Assembly (NCBI GenBank): GCA_964653715.1
Contig: CAZZGX010000021.1
Location: forward strand, 1 to 29,048
DNA from: CAZZGX01 sp964653715
GTDB taxonomy: Bacteria; Patescibacteriota; Minisyncoccia; Ryanbacterales; GWA2-47-10b
Reading direction: 5' to 3'
Length of the DNA stretch: 29,048 bases
The notes below the pieces were generated by a model that saw only the letters and a list, made by a program, of their open reading frames with translations, searched no databases and was not told the origin of the DNA. Below are positions 21,642 through 29,048 of this stretch, one piece after another. The stretch's first letter is position 1. Every line of letters begins with the position of its first letter. Made by a program: the position numbers and the translations under genes.

Positions 21642-21647
21642 ATCATA
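21642..21647 (-). promoter_or_regulatory. Extended -10 element of the membrane protein gene, leaderless
   Basis: TGCTATGAT on the minus strand is followed after 6 bases by the ATG at 21635. No clear -35 is visible. Confidence 0.45.
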
Positions 21648-21674
21648 GCATAGGTTCTAACTTTCCTTATTGTT

Positions 21675-21701
21675 AGAAAAAATCACCTTGATAAAGAAGG
21701 C
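21675..21701 (-). terminator. Weak terminator after the initiator tRNA
   Basis: CCTT/AAGG arms (21697-21700 and 21686-21689), extended by one G-U pair, are followed by GATTTTTT on the minus strand. The stem is short. Confidence 0.35.
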
Positions 21702-21712
21702 AATTTTGCAAG

Positions 21713-21786
21713 TTGCGGGGGTTGGATTTGAACCAACGACCTCAAGGTTATGAGCCTTGCGAGCTACCAGGCTGCTCCACCCCGCG
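21713..21786 (-). tRNA. Initiator tRNA-fMet (CAU)
   Basis: The acceptor is CGCGGGG/CCCCGCA, giving the initiator-type C1-A72 mismatch, with A73. The D-stem GAGC/GCTC has A11-U24, another initiator mark. The anticodon loop is CTCATAA. The anticodon stem is CAAGG/CCTTG, so pairs 29-41, 30-40 and 31-39 are A-U, G-C, G-C instead of three G-C pairs. The T-arm is GTTGG/CCAAC. The length is 74 nt and CCA is not encoded. It follows gatA. Confidence 0.95.
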
Positions 21787-21791
21787 GACAC

Positions 21792-21820
21792 AGTATAGAG
21801 TGTTTTATAAACTTTTTCAA
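21792..21820 (-). promoter_or_regulatory. Promoter of initiator tRNA
   Basis: TTGAAA (21815-21820), a 17-base spacer and TATACT (21792-21797) on the minus strand. The -10 ends 5 bases before tRNA position 1, so little or no 5' leader is expected. The -35 overlaps the gatA stop codon. Confidence 0.7.
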
Positions 21821-23220
21821 ACGAGAGCGGCCTCAAAGCATTTCGCGGCTTCCAAAAGTTCGTTATCGCGAAAACGCTTTCCGACGAGCTGAAGACCAAC
21901 GGGAAGGTTTTCAACCGTGCCAATGGGAACAGAAATCGCCGGCAACCCAGCAAGATTTGGGGAAACGGTGTAGATATCAGAAAGATACATCGCCAAGGGA
22001 TCTCGAGTTTTCTCGCCAAATTTAAACGGAAGCGTGGGCGATGTGGGCGCCGCGATGACGTCAACTTTTTTGAAAACTGTGTCAAAATCGTTCGCGATCA
22101 GCGTGCGCACCTGTTGAGCTTTGAGATAGTAGGCATCGTAATATCCGTGGGAAAGGACATAGGTGCCGATTGCGATTCTTCGTTTTACTTCAGGGCCGAA
22201 GCCTGCCTCTCGGGTTTTTTTGTAGATATCTATGAGCGTCGGTCCGTCGCTCCGCGTGCCGTATCGAATCCCATCGAAGCGCGCGAGATTACTCGAAACT
22301 TCGGCTGGCATAATGATGTAATAGCAGGCAAGAGCATAGCGCGAATTTGGCAAGGACACCGGTTCAAATCGAATCCCCTCACTGGCAACTTTTTCAAAAG
22401 AAGTTTGGATAATTTTTTCAATAACCGGATCAAGCCCTTCCTTAAAATATTCATCGGGAACTCCTACGACAAACTCTTTTTTCTTAGCTACAGAATTTTC
22501 AACGTCTTGAGAGGTAAGATCGAGCGGATCGCGACCCTCAATAGCATGAAAAAGAATTTCCGCGTCTTCGACCGAAACTCCAAAAGTGCCTATCTGATCG
22601 AGACTTGAAGCCATAGCAATGAGACCGCGGCGGGACACGCGCCCGTAGCTTGGTTTAAATCCGACAACCCCACAAAATGATGCCGGCAGTCGAATTGATC
22701 CTCCGGTATCCGATCCGAGTGCTATAGGAGCCATACCCGATGCAACCGCAACCGCCGATCCTCCCGATGATCCCCCCGGAACCCGCCCGAGATCATAAGG
22801 ATTTTTTGAGGGACCAAATGCCGAATTTTCAGTCGAAGAGCCCATCGCAAATTCGTCGAGATTTGTTTTGCCTAAAAATACTACTCCATCGCGCCGCAGT
22901 TTTTCGATAACAAACGCGTCATACGACGAAACGTAGTCCGCAAGAATTTTTGATCCCGCGGTCGTACGCTCCCTTTCAATGAGGATATTGTCTTTTATCG
23001 CTACTGGGATTCCCTCGAGAAGCCCAATCTCCTCTCCTCTCGCAATCTTTTTGTCGATATTGCTCGCTACATTAAGCGCCTCATCAGCAAAAACAGTCAA
23101 GTAAGCCGAGAGAGAATAATTTTTTTCTTTTATCGTAGCAAGGTAGTTCTCTAAAAGTTCGCGCGCGGAAATTTCCTTTTTCGCGAGTTTTCTATGGAGA
23201 TCGCGAACGAGCGATCTCAT
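21817..23220 (-). CDS. gatA: Asp-tRNA(Asn)/Glu-tRNA(Gln) amidotransferase subunit A
   Basis: GatA is the glutaminase of GatCAB, which converts misacylated Glu-tRNA-Gln or Asp-tRNA-Asn to the correct form. The Ser-cisSer-Lys triad is visible as Lys76 (VAIKDNI), Ser151 (GGSSGGS) and Ser175 (DTGGS). The amidase signature PASFCGVVGFKPSYGRVSRRG is complete. The 467 residues are slightly shorter than the usual 480-490. The ATG overlaps the gatC stop (ATGA at 23217-23220). gatB is not in this window. Confidence 0.96.
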   Translation of the reverse strand: MRSLVRDLHRKLAKKEISARELLENYLATIKEKNYSLSAYLTVFADEALNVASNIDKKIARGEEIGLLEGIPVAIKDNILIERERTTAGSKILADYVSSYDAFVIEKLRRDGVVFLGKTNLDEFAMGSSTENSAFGPSKNPYDLGRVPGGSSGGSAVAVASGMAPIALGSDTGGSIRLPASFCGVVGFKPSYGRVSRRGLIAMASSLDQIGTFGVSVEDAEILFHAIEGRDPLDLTSQDVENSVAKKKEFVVGVPDEYFKEGLDPVIEKIIQTSFEKVASEGIRFEPVSLPNSRYALACYYIIMPAEVSSNLARFDGIRYGTRSDGPTLIDIYKKTREAGFGPEVKRRIAIGTYVLSHGYYDAYYLKAQQVRTLIANDFDTVFKKVDVIAAPTSPTLPFKFGEKTRDPLAMYLSDIYTVSPNLAGLPAISVPIGTVENLPVGLQLVGKRFRDNELLEAAKCFEAALV

Positions 23221-23504
23221 GATGCGTCTCCAAAAACTTTTTTTGTCTTCAGGTATCCTTCTTGCATTGCCGGAAATTGAATTTTCCGCGCTTGAGAAGA
23301 AGTAATCACTGCGTCAGAGCGAAGCGGGGTCTTGCCCGACGCAAAAGAAATGGTGGGGGCTATGTCGGCAAGAGGCGCCTCGGCTAGGATTTTTACATAT
23401 CCTAAAATTGCATCGATTTCCTTGGGAAATTTTTCGAGCTCTTCGGGGCTTGCTTCAATACGAGCAAGTTCAAAAAGCTTTTTAACTTCCTCAGGAGTGA
23501 CCAT
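23217..23504 (-). CDS. gatC: Asp-tRNA(Asn)/Glu-tRNA(Gln) amidotransferase subunit C
   Basis: GatC wraps around GatA and stabilises the complex. The 95 residues show VKKLFELARIEASPEELEKF near the N-terminus and the C-terminal belt LRSDAVITSSQARKIQFPA. The length is normal. A promoter within the ligA-gatC gap places TATAGT 6 bases before the ATG, so it is probably leaderless. It is the first gene of a gatC-gatA unit. Confidence 0.94.
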   Translation of the reverse strand: MVTPEEVKKLFELARIEASPEELEKFPKEIDAILGYVKILAEAPLADIAPTISFASGKTPLRSDAVITSSQARKIQFPAMQEGYLKTKKVFGDAS

Positions 23505-23510
23505 ATTGGC

Positions 23511-23539
23511 ACTATACCCCGCTGTGGGGCCTTATTCAA
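23511..23539 (-). promoter_or_regulatory. Promoter of gatC-gatA with hairpin in the spacer
   Basis: TTGAAT (23534-23539), a 17-base spacer and TATAGT (23511-23516) on the minus strand. The spacer holds the inverted repeat CCCC ACAGC GGGG. The -35 overlaps the ligA stop. The -10 ends 6 bases before the ATG. Confidence 0.55.
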
Positions 23540-25562
23540 CCAAGCGAAGAAATTCTTTCTCATCGATAACACGAACACCGAGTTTTTGAGCTTTCGCGTG
23601 TTTAGAACCCGGCGAGGCGCCCGATACAAGATAGTGCGTATTTTTTGAAACCGCTTCTGATGCCTCGCCGCCGAGTGAACGAACACGAGCTTTGGCGGCG
23701 TCTCTCTGCATAGATTCAAGCTCTCCCGTAAAAACAAAAATTTTTCCTTCGAGCTTTCCTGGCTTCCGTTTGGCGGTTTTGGCAACAATCACGCCCGCAT
23801 TCTCAAGCTTTTTCAGTAAAATCTGATGATGCTCATCTCGAAAAAAATCGTATATGCTACGCGCAACAACAGAGCCTATATTTTTTATGGAAAGAATCTC
23901 TTCTTCCAAAGCTTTTTTAATCCGGTCGAGCGTCCCAAAATGTTCGGCGACATCAAGCGCGGTCTCCTCGCCCACATGCAGTATACCGAGGCCGATTAAA
24001 AATCGAGGCAAAGAAATTTTCTTTGCTTTTTTAATCGCGTTGATGATATTTGCGGCGGATTTTTCTCCGAAACGCTCAAGAGGCGCGAGGTCGCCCTCAA
24101 GTAGCCCAAAGAGATCGGCCGCGTCCTGGATTAAGCCCTGATCAAGTAACACATCAATCGTTTTCGGCCCTAATCCATCGATATCAAAGGCTTTTTTGCT
24201 TACAAAATAGTAGAGTCGCTCGCGTTTGAGGCTTGGACACTTTCGATTTGTACATCGCACGATGACACCCATCGCGTCTTTGCTTACAGATTGGCCGCAA
24301 ACGGGACATTTTTTGGGTATATGAAACAAGCGCTCCTTACCTGTACGGAGCTCCATGAGCACTTTTCGAATATCAGGGATTACGTCCCCCGCGCGCCCGA
24401 CGACAATCGTATCCCCGATACAAAGACCGAGGCGCCGAATCTCATCTTGATTGTGAAGCGTCGCACGGCTAATCGTCACGCCCCCAACGCGAACGGGTTC
24501 GAGCACGGCCACAGGAGTAAGCACTCCCGTGCGCCCCACTTGCACAATGATATCGTTCACTTTTGTAACGGCTTCTTTGGAAGCAAATTTGTAAGCAATC
24601 GCCGCGCGAGGCGCCTTGCCGACAACACCCGCTCGTTCAAAAAGCGCGTTGCTGTTTACTGCCACAACGACGCCATCCATTTCGTATTCGTACCGATCGC
24701 GGAGTTTCTCTATTTTTTTGTGAAAAGAAAAAACATCGTTCAGATTTTTTGCGACTGCCGCGTAGGGATCGGTTTTAAATCCCAATTCACGCAGCACCTG
24801 ATGTTCTTCACTGTGAAATTTTACGCCATCTTGGGCGAGTAAATCGTACGCTACAAATTCAATTTTTCGGGCGCGGACGACTTCGGGATCGAGCTGGCGG
24901 AGAGATCCCGCGGCAAGATTTCGTGAATTGGCGTATGCGCGTTCATTCTTTTTTTTCTGCTCTCGGTTGATACGATCAAGCTCTTTTTTTGAGATCAGCG
25001 CCTCACCCCGAACTTCAATCTCTTTTTTTTTGAGCAATTCTTTGGCGCGAGCACTCGGAGAATCGCCAAAAAGCTCAAGCCGCAAGGGAATAGACTCAAT
25101 CGTCCGCACATTGAGAGTTATATCCTCCCCTATTTTCCCGTCGCCACGCGTCGAGCCCTCGACGAGAACGCCGTCCCGATAGCGAAGTGAGAGCGCTAAA
25201 CCATCGAATTTCAACTCGGCAAAATATTCGACCGCGCGGGTAGGCAGAATCTTTACAAGCCGGGCCTGCCATTCATTCATATCTTCTTCGGAAAAAGCGT
25301 CTTCGAGCGAGAGCATGGGAACTTGGTGCTCCACTTTTTTAAACTTATTAAGCGCTCTCCCCGCCACGCGTTGGGTCGGCGAATCCGGAGTAATAAGCTC
25401 TGGAAATTCTTCTTCGATTTTTTTGAGCTCGTATTTAAGCGCGTCGAGCGCTTCTTCGGAAATTTCGAGCCGATCTTCTACATGGTACTGATAGCGATAG
25501 GCATTAATAAGAGTGCTAAGGCGCAAAGCCCGCTCGCGCGCATCCCGTAGGTTCATGGGCAT
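23532..25562 (-). CDS. ligA: NAD-dependent DNA ligase
   Basis: LigA seals nicks in replication and repair using NAD. The adenylated lysine is Lys118 in ELKFDGLA. STRGDGKIGEDITLNVRTI, an OB-fold and a four-cysteine zinc site (CPVC and CTNRKC) follow. Helix-hairpin-helix repeats are present. A C-terminal BRCT domain (about 600-676) has KIFVFTGELESMQRDAAKARV. The 676 residues are full length. The start may be ATG 25562 or ATG 25556. The latter overlaps the stop of the preceding pilin-like gene as ATGA, the overlap style used elsewhere here. It is the last gene of the pilus block transcript or follows it closely. Confidence 0.96.
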   Translation of the reverse strand: MPMNLRDARERALRLSTLINAYRYQYHVEDRLEISEEALDALKYELKKIEEEFPELITPDSPTQRVAGRALNKFKKVEHQVPMLSLEDAFSEEDMNEWQARLVKILPTRAVEYFAELKFDGLALSLRYRDGVLVEGSTRGDGKIGEDITLNVRTIESIPLRLELFGDSPSARAKELLKKKEIEVRGEALISKKELDRINREQKKKNERAYANSRNLAAGSLRQLDPEVVRARKIEFVAYDLLAQDGVKFHSEEHQVLRELGFKTDPYAAVAKNLNDVFSFHKKIEKLRDRYEYEMDGVVVAVNSNALFERAGVVGKAPRAAIAYKFASKEAVTKVNDIIVQVGRTGVLTPVAVLEPVRVGGVTISRATLHNQDEIRRLGLCIGDTIVVGRAGDVIPDIRKVLMELRTGKERLFHIPKKCPVCGQSVSKDAMGVIVRCTNRKCPSLKRERLYYFVSKKAFDIDGLGPKTIDVLLDQGLIQDAADLFGLLEGDLAPLERFGEKSAANIINAIKKAKKISLPRFLIGLGILHVGEETALDVAEHFGTLDRIKKALEEEILSIKNIGSVVARSIYDFFRDEHHQILLKKLENAGVIVAKTAKRKPGKLEGKIFVFTGELESMQRDAAKARVRSLGGEASEAVSKNTHYLVSGASPGSKHAKAQKLGVRVIDEKEFLRLVE

Positions 25563-26146
25563 TCAGGGGCGTCGAGATCGGCACATTCGATATATTCGAT
25601 TTGCCGATCTACAACAAAATTACCACTGCATATATTTTTGCCGTCGGATGTAATGACTGTTTTAGTCATATTGACGTCCGGATAATTAAAATATTGAGCA
25701 ACGACATTGATTGTGGCGCACACGCCGGGAGATTTTGGTGATACAGTAGGATCTTTTTTCAACTCAAACCTGTATGTGCGCTCATCCACGGTTCCTCCCT
25801 TATAGGGCGTCGAAGCCAAGGGGGATACGGCGACGTCCGTTGCTAGCACGGTCACCCCCGCGCACTTGATTTCGCACGTGCCACTTGAACTCATGAAACA
25901 GGGGTCTGTTGGTTCCCAAAAATTTCTTCCCGGAGCCGACTGATCTCCTTGCCATAGATAATAGAGCGCGCATTCCATGCCTGTATCCGCGGAATAAAAC
26001 GCGATATGTGATTCCTTAGCGGCTCTGCTGATAAGGATTTGGCCGTAGATGATCGAAAAAATTCCCAAAGCAATGGCAAGTGATGTCGCGGTTATAACGA
26101 CTGCCATGAGCAACGCGACCCCTTTTTTATAATAATTGTAGATCAT
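25553..26146 (-). CDS. PilX/GspK-like minor pilin protein
   Basis: The 197-residue protein begins MIYNYYKKGVALLMAVVITA, with a prepilin cleavage site probably after Gly9. A hydrophobic helix lies at about 10-35. It lacks the Glu at mature position 5, as PilX and GspK often do, which suits a tip-initiating subunit. The mature part has several cysteines (GMECALYYL, CFMSSSGTCEIKC). FYSADTGMECALYYLWQ resembles the PilX motif with SADSGIE. Both ends are ATGA overlaps, with the PilW-like gene upstream and ligA downstream. Confidence 0.75.
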   Translation of the reverse strand: MIYNYYKKGVALLMAVVITATSLAIALGIFSIIYGQILISRAAKESHIAFYSADTGMECALYYLWQGDQSAPGRNFWEPTDPCFMSSSGTCEIKCAGVTVLATDVAVSPLASTPYKGGTVDERTYRFELKKDPTVSPKSPGVCATINVVAQYFNYPDVNMTKTVITSDGKNICSGNFVVDRQIEYIECADLDAPECP

Positions 26147-26676
26147 TGAGGTTGGGTGTCTCTGCGCAATCTATTAACCGTGGTTTGAGCATCCAATCGC
26201 GCCGCATTTGGATCCGCTCCCGGCGTGGTCGCACGGATGACAATAGTAACGCGCGACTGATATTTATCTCGTAAGTCCTGGCCAGCAACATAAAATCGAA
26301 CGGCTGAAACGAGCACCTCGGGCGCGGTAATCGGGTAAAAAGTTCCCATATTTATTGATTTGGTAATAGACCCCGAAGAATATTTATACACTACATCCTG
26401 TTTGAGCGAGTTGGTAAATGCAAGACAGGATAATGCTGGCGACAGCCCGGCACACGGACCCATTGAGTCTGTAGTTGATTTATAGGTGACTCCCGTTCTT
26501 ATTTCACGCGCCATGGATTCAAGCGCGAACCGGACGTTATCTTGGTTGGTCTGGATAAAAAAAGTTCTTCTCTGCGCGTTGTTTAAAATAAGAAGAGACG
26601 TTGTCGCCAAAAAAGCGACGATGGTAAAAAGTCCGACCGCCACAATGATTTCCAAAAGCGTAAAGCCGCGAGACAT
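26143..26676 (-). CDS. PilW/GspJ-like minor pilin
   Basis: The 177-residue protein starts MSRGFTLLEIIVAVG, a classic class III prepilin signal with cleavage after Gly4 and Glu at mature position 5. The helix runs to about residue 30. RFALESMAREIRTGV (about 52-66) is typical of GspJ and PilW. The upstream open extension to 26772 overlaps the PilV-like gene and has no signal, so ATG 26676 is chosen, 1 base after that gene's stop. It is part of the minor pilin chain. Confidence 0.85.
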   Translation of the reverse strand: MSRGFTLLEIIVAVGLFTIVAFLATTSLLILNNAQRRTFFIQTNQDNVRFALESMAREIRTGVTYKSTTDSMGPCAGLSPALSCLAFTNSLKQDVVYKYSSGSITKSINMGTFYPITAPEVLVSAVRFYVAGQDLRDKYQSRVTIVIRATTPGADPNAARLDAQTTVNRLRRDTQPQ

Positions 26677-26677
26677 A

Positions 26678-27265
26678 TTAGTAGTGATGATCAGTAAGAT
26701 AGGACTCGACCACGACCTGTTTCGGCCCAAATTTGTCCGTCCAGTCAAGGACGGAACGTACTCTGAAACCATTAGTGAGACCCGTTGAATCTACAAATAT
26801 AGTCCGGACAAAATTTGTTTGTACCCAGCTTCCATTGTACCCATAAAGGCCGGCGTCGGGATCGTTATCAGGAGCACGACGCAACGGAGGACACGCGGCA
26901 GGACAATTAGCAAAAGCGATGCTCGGATTCTGAACGTCTGCAGCCGAGTTCCAATTGATACGACATCCATTTGCAGAATTGCAATTACCCGGGGCATTGA
27001 GGATTCCTTTGCTGTTGTCGCTGTTATTCAAAAACTCCAAATAATTTGAATCCCGTTTGTTGTGCACGAGCTCTGCTCCCTCCTCGGCGAGATTTGTGGC
27101 AATCAACTGCTGTTTGAAAACACTGGCCGAGCTCAAACTCAACTGGGCAAGCGACATCGCGGCTCCTAATCCGACCGTGATAATATAAATAGCAACGATC
27201 GTCTCAAGGAGCGTGAAACTCCTCTTGTTTTTTATGGTGCGATGGAAATCTGGCCGGTGAGCCAT
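26678..27265 (-). CDS. PilV/GspI-like minor pilin
   Basis: The 195-residue protein has an unusually long prepilin leader (MAHRPDFHRTIKNKRS) before FTLLETIVAIYIITVGLG, with Ser rather than Gly before the cleavage site. LIATNLAEEGAELVHNKRDSN is the PilV/GspI-type segment. The C-terminal region is beta-rich and ends VVVESYLTDHHY. The ATG lies inside the preceding pilin gene (34-base overlap) and has no ribosome binding site, so translation is probably coupled. Confidence 0.82.
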   Translation of the reverse strand: MAHRPDFHRTIKNKRSFTLLETIVAIYIITVGLGAAMSLAQLSLSSASVFKQQLIATNLAEEGAELVHNKRDSNYLEFLNNSDNSKGILNAPGNCNSANGCRINWNSAADVQNPSIAFANCPAACPPLRRAPDNDPDAGLYGYNGSWVQTNFVRTIFVDSTGLTNGFRVRSVLDWTDKFGPKQVVVESYLTDHHY

Positions 27266-27822
27266 ACATCTACGGTTTTGGTTAATGAAGCATCTCGCGA
27301 TTCGATAGTAATCTTAAAAGGCCCGTAGGAACCCGCGCCACAACCCGCGATACAATTCCCATTCCCATTGATATCAATATTAGAAATTTTTATGCTTGGA
27401 TCGGGACGGTAAAAGAGAACGTGCATTTGATTTAAAGTAGTATCATCCGGCTGCTTTAGACTTTTTATATGAACTCCTTGCGTAAAACTATATTTTTTTA
27501 CACTTTCATCGCCGCAGTTCCCTGCCACCTCATACTTTAAGTTGTTGTTGCAATCGCTAAAAAGGATGAAATCGGATGCACCGCCAGATGTCGAGTCGAA
27601 ATACACACCGTAATTTTGCGCGGCGACGCCACTATTTTGAACAACTGCCACGGACCGCTGTTCGGCGTCACGCAAGGTCGCGGCAATCTGTCGAGCAGCT
27701 TGATTCATAATAATATTTCTATTGAACTTGGGCATATCGTAGAGAACAACGCCCATAATAAAACCCATAATCGAGATGGAAACGATGAGCTCAACCAATG
27801 AAAACCCTTTAGCGACATTCAT
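27232..27822 (-). CDS. GspH/FimT-like minor pilin
   Basis: The 196-residue protein starts at ATG 27822 as MNVAKGFSLVELIVSISIMG, with Gly6 before the cleavage site and Glu at mature position 5. The globular part includes LFSDCNNNLKYEVAGNCGD, like GspH or FimT proteins. NIDINGNGNCIAGCGAG has two cysteines. The extension to 27921 overlaps the upstream pilin and has no leader, so it is rejected. Confidence 0.83.
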   Translation of the reverse strand: MNVAKGFSLVELIVSISIMGFIMGVVLYDMPKFNRNIIMNQAARQIAATLRDAEQRSVAVVQNSGVAAQNYGVYFDSTSGGASDFILFSDCNNNLKYEVAGNCGDESVKKYSFTQGVHIKSLKQPDDTTLNQMHVLFYRPDPSIKISNIDINGNGNCIAGCGAGSYGPFKITIESRDASLTKTVDVWLTGQISIAP

Positions 27823-27835
27823 TAGGAAAGGAACA

Positions 27836-28285
27836 TTAGGGGCAGGCTGCAGTAACAATTGCACCTGGGGTTCTTCGAGCCGCGCCCGTATAATCCACAC
27901 ACCAATGATTTGGAGTGTCATACTTTAACGAAACACTGACGGCCCATTGAGTCGCGTCCCCACTCGTTGGAAGAGTCGCGCATATTGGAGCCGCGCCGCT
28001 TGCTGACTGTGCCGCAGCAATCGCAGCTTTTATATTCACATTCTCATTAAATATTGTTGTACCAACAACGGGGCACGCTCCTGTTGCAGCTAGAGCCGGA
28101 CCATAATTTCCTTTCGCAGTGTAATATAATTCGGCTTCATTGCGAATGCTATGGAGATTGCCCTTTATCGCCGCGTCTTCGCTCTTAAAGCGAGCACTCT
28201 GCAAAGACGCGAGAACAATAGACGCAAAAAGTCCGATGATAGCAACGACAACCAACAATTCAAGTAATGTAAATGCTCGATTCAT
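27836..28285 (-). CDS. Type IV pilin or pseudopilin, PilA/GspG-like
   Basis: The 149-residue protein starts MNRAFTLLELLVVVAIIGLF, a very short leader with Ala before the cleavage site and Glu at mature position 5. The globular region has ELYYTAKGNYGPA, as in major pilins and GspG. Four cysteines include a C-terminal pair (WCVDYTG and AACP) that could form a D-region disulfide. It is the likely major subunit by its place first after the prepilin peptidase. Confidence 0.87.
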   Translation of the reverse strand: MNRAFTLLELLVVVAIIGLFASIVLASLQSARFKSEDAAIKGNLHSIRNEAELYYTAKGNYGPALAATGACPVVGTTIFNENVNIKAAIAAAQSASGAAPICATLPTSGDATQWAVSVSLKYDTPNHWCVDYTGAARRTPGAIVTAACP

Positions 28286-28292
28286 TTGTAGC

Positions 28293-29048
28293 TTACTGTA
28301 CGATATTGGTATTCATATAATACCACGAAAGTAGATTGCTGGCCGCAATTAAGAACGCAAGGTACGATCCCACAGCTAAAAAGGGAGCGAATGGGACCTC
28401 TGTTTTGCGTGAATATTGAGCCAGAGCAAGCATGGTAAGCGCGAAAAACGCACCTATCCAGAAAGCAAAAAGAATTGCCAAAAAAGCCCCGGGAAACCCC
28501 AAGAAAAGCCCGATTGAAATGGCGATCTTTGCGTCGCCAAAGCCCATCCACCGGCCCGAGGATACGAACCAAAGGAGCGCGAAAAAAGAAAAAGCTCCGA
28601 GTCCTGATAAAATATCGACGCCCACGGCTCCACCATCGCGCGTTGTATAAAAAGCAAACGCCTCGAAAAGAACTGCAATGACAAAGAGTGCTACAGAAAA
28701 CTGGTCCGGAATAATCTTGTGTCGGATATCATATAAGGAAATAGCAACGAGGATGGAAAAGAAAGCAGCCGCTAAAACATAGCGAAGGATAGGTACTATG
28801 CCGCCCACCAATGGATTCATAAAATACGCAAGCGAGACAAATACGATACCTGTCGCCATCTCGACTAGAGGATATTGAATCGAAATACCGCTACCGCAGT
28901 GCCGACATCGGCCTCGAATAGTTAGGTAGCTTACGACAGGTATCAAATCTGTCCATTCAAGTTTTTTGAGACATGAAAAACATCGAGAGCGCCCCCCCAG
29001 CTTCATCCCCGTATTGGTTCGAAGTATTAGAACATTCAAAAAACTACC
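28293..29048 (-). CDS. pilD: Prepilin peptidase (PilD/GspO type), 5' end beyond the window
   Basis: This membrane aspartyl protease cleaves prepilin leaders and may methylate the new N-terminus. The visible part begins within GSFLNVLILR, a conserved segment of the first helix, so the true start lies just past the right edge. The TTG at 29039 is not the real start. Two CxxC pairs (CFSC and CRHC) form the cytoplasmic zinc loop. The catalytic Asp residues are in LYDIRHKIIPD and GFGDAK. About seven hydrophobic helices follow. It opens the pilus block and directly precedes the pilin gene. Confidence 0.93.
   Translation of the reverse strand, partial: GSFLNVLILRTNTGMKLGGRSRCFSCLKKLEWTDLIPVVSYLTIRGRCRHCGSGISIQYPLVEMATGIVFVSLAYFMNPLVGGIVPILRYVLAAAFFSILVAISLYDIRHKIIPDQFSVALFVIAVLFEAFAFYTTRDGGAVGVDILSGLGAFSFFALLWFVSSGRWMGFGDAKIAISIGLFLGFPGAFLAILFAFWIGAFFALTMLALAQYSRKTEVPFAPFLAVGSYLAFLIAASNLLSWYYMNTNIVQ

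Noticed and set aside
1..29048. CRISPR array, insertion sequence transposase or integrase gene
   Set aside because: No regularly spaced repeats, transposase motifs or tyrosine or serine recombinase motifs were found in the reading frames.
1..29048. UGA recoded as glycine (as in Gracilibacteria and SR1)
   Set aside because: Core genes have no internal UGA codons, and several genes end in UGA within ATGA overlaps.

Overview
The window is a compact bacterial chromosome segment that looks like a member of the candidate phyla radiation (Patescibacteria, most likely a Parcubacteria lineage). The reasons are short core proteins, a PheT without its N-terminal tRNA-binding domain, rplK not followed by rplA, many 4-base ATGA overlaps between genes, several apparently leaderless promoters, and a prepilin cluster next to housekeeping genes. 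No stop-codon recoding is needed, because every core gene reads through in the standard code. The lineage call is inference from gene content and not from a phylogenetic marker analysis.

Layout: (1) 1-2167, secD and the 5' part of secF on the minus strand. (2) 2204-3649, a plus-strand pair of a HxGH nucleotidyltransferase and a dCMP-deaminase-like protein, overlapping by ATGA. (3) 3687-6285, minus-strand thymidylate and folate genes: thyA-folA-HIT, with tmk upstream. Together with the deaminase this is a small dUMP-to-dTDP island. (4) 6349-7513, secE-nusG-rplK. (5) 7591-7811, an unassigned structured RNA with its own strong promoter and terminator. (6) 7861-8553, a HAD phosphatase. (7) 8609-13719, pheS-pheT-gyrB. 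(8) 13787-14272, a protein of unknown function. (9) 14376-14733, a tRNA-Met/tRNA-Asp operon followed by a foldback element that repeats the tRNA-Asp 3' end. (10) 14740-18913, an accessory stretch with a secreted beta-barrel-like protein, msrA, a GIY-YIG protein, an orphan 305-residue protein, a NUDIX hydrolase and a VanY-type carboxypeptidase. A perfect 55-bp direct repeat brackets 16323-17900. (11) 18924-21647, a secreted peptidoglycan-binding protein, a hairpin-rich repeat region and a membrane protein with a large exported domain. (12) 21713-23539, initiator tRNA and gatC-gatA. (13) 23532-29048, ligA and a type IV pilus block: prepilin peptidase, one pilin and four minor pilin-like genes.

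How the parts work together: SecDF and SecE serve protein export. Exported products here include pilins, VanY, the PGB/FN3 protein, the barrel-like protein and the membrane sensor-like protein. ThyA, DHFR, Tmk and the deaminase could carry dCMP to dTDP. PheST, GatCA, initiator tRNA, uL11 and NusG belong to translation and transcription. The type IV pilus block is translationally chained to ligA.

The items most worth a second look are the structured RNA at 7591-7777 and the two tRNA-3'-end-flanked foldback elements (14376-14539 and 19963-20201). These share a core architecture but have outer arms matching different tRNAs (Asp and fMet). The leaderless-promoter pattern, an initiator tRNA with an A-U pair where G-C is usual, and the barrel-like secreted protein are also notable.
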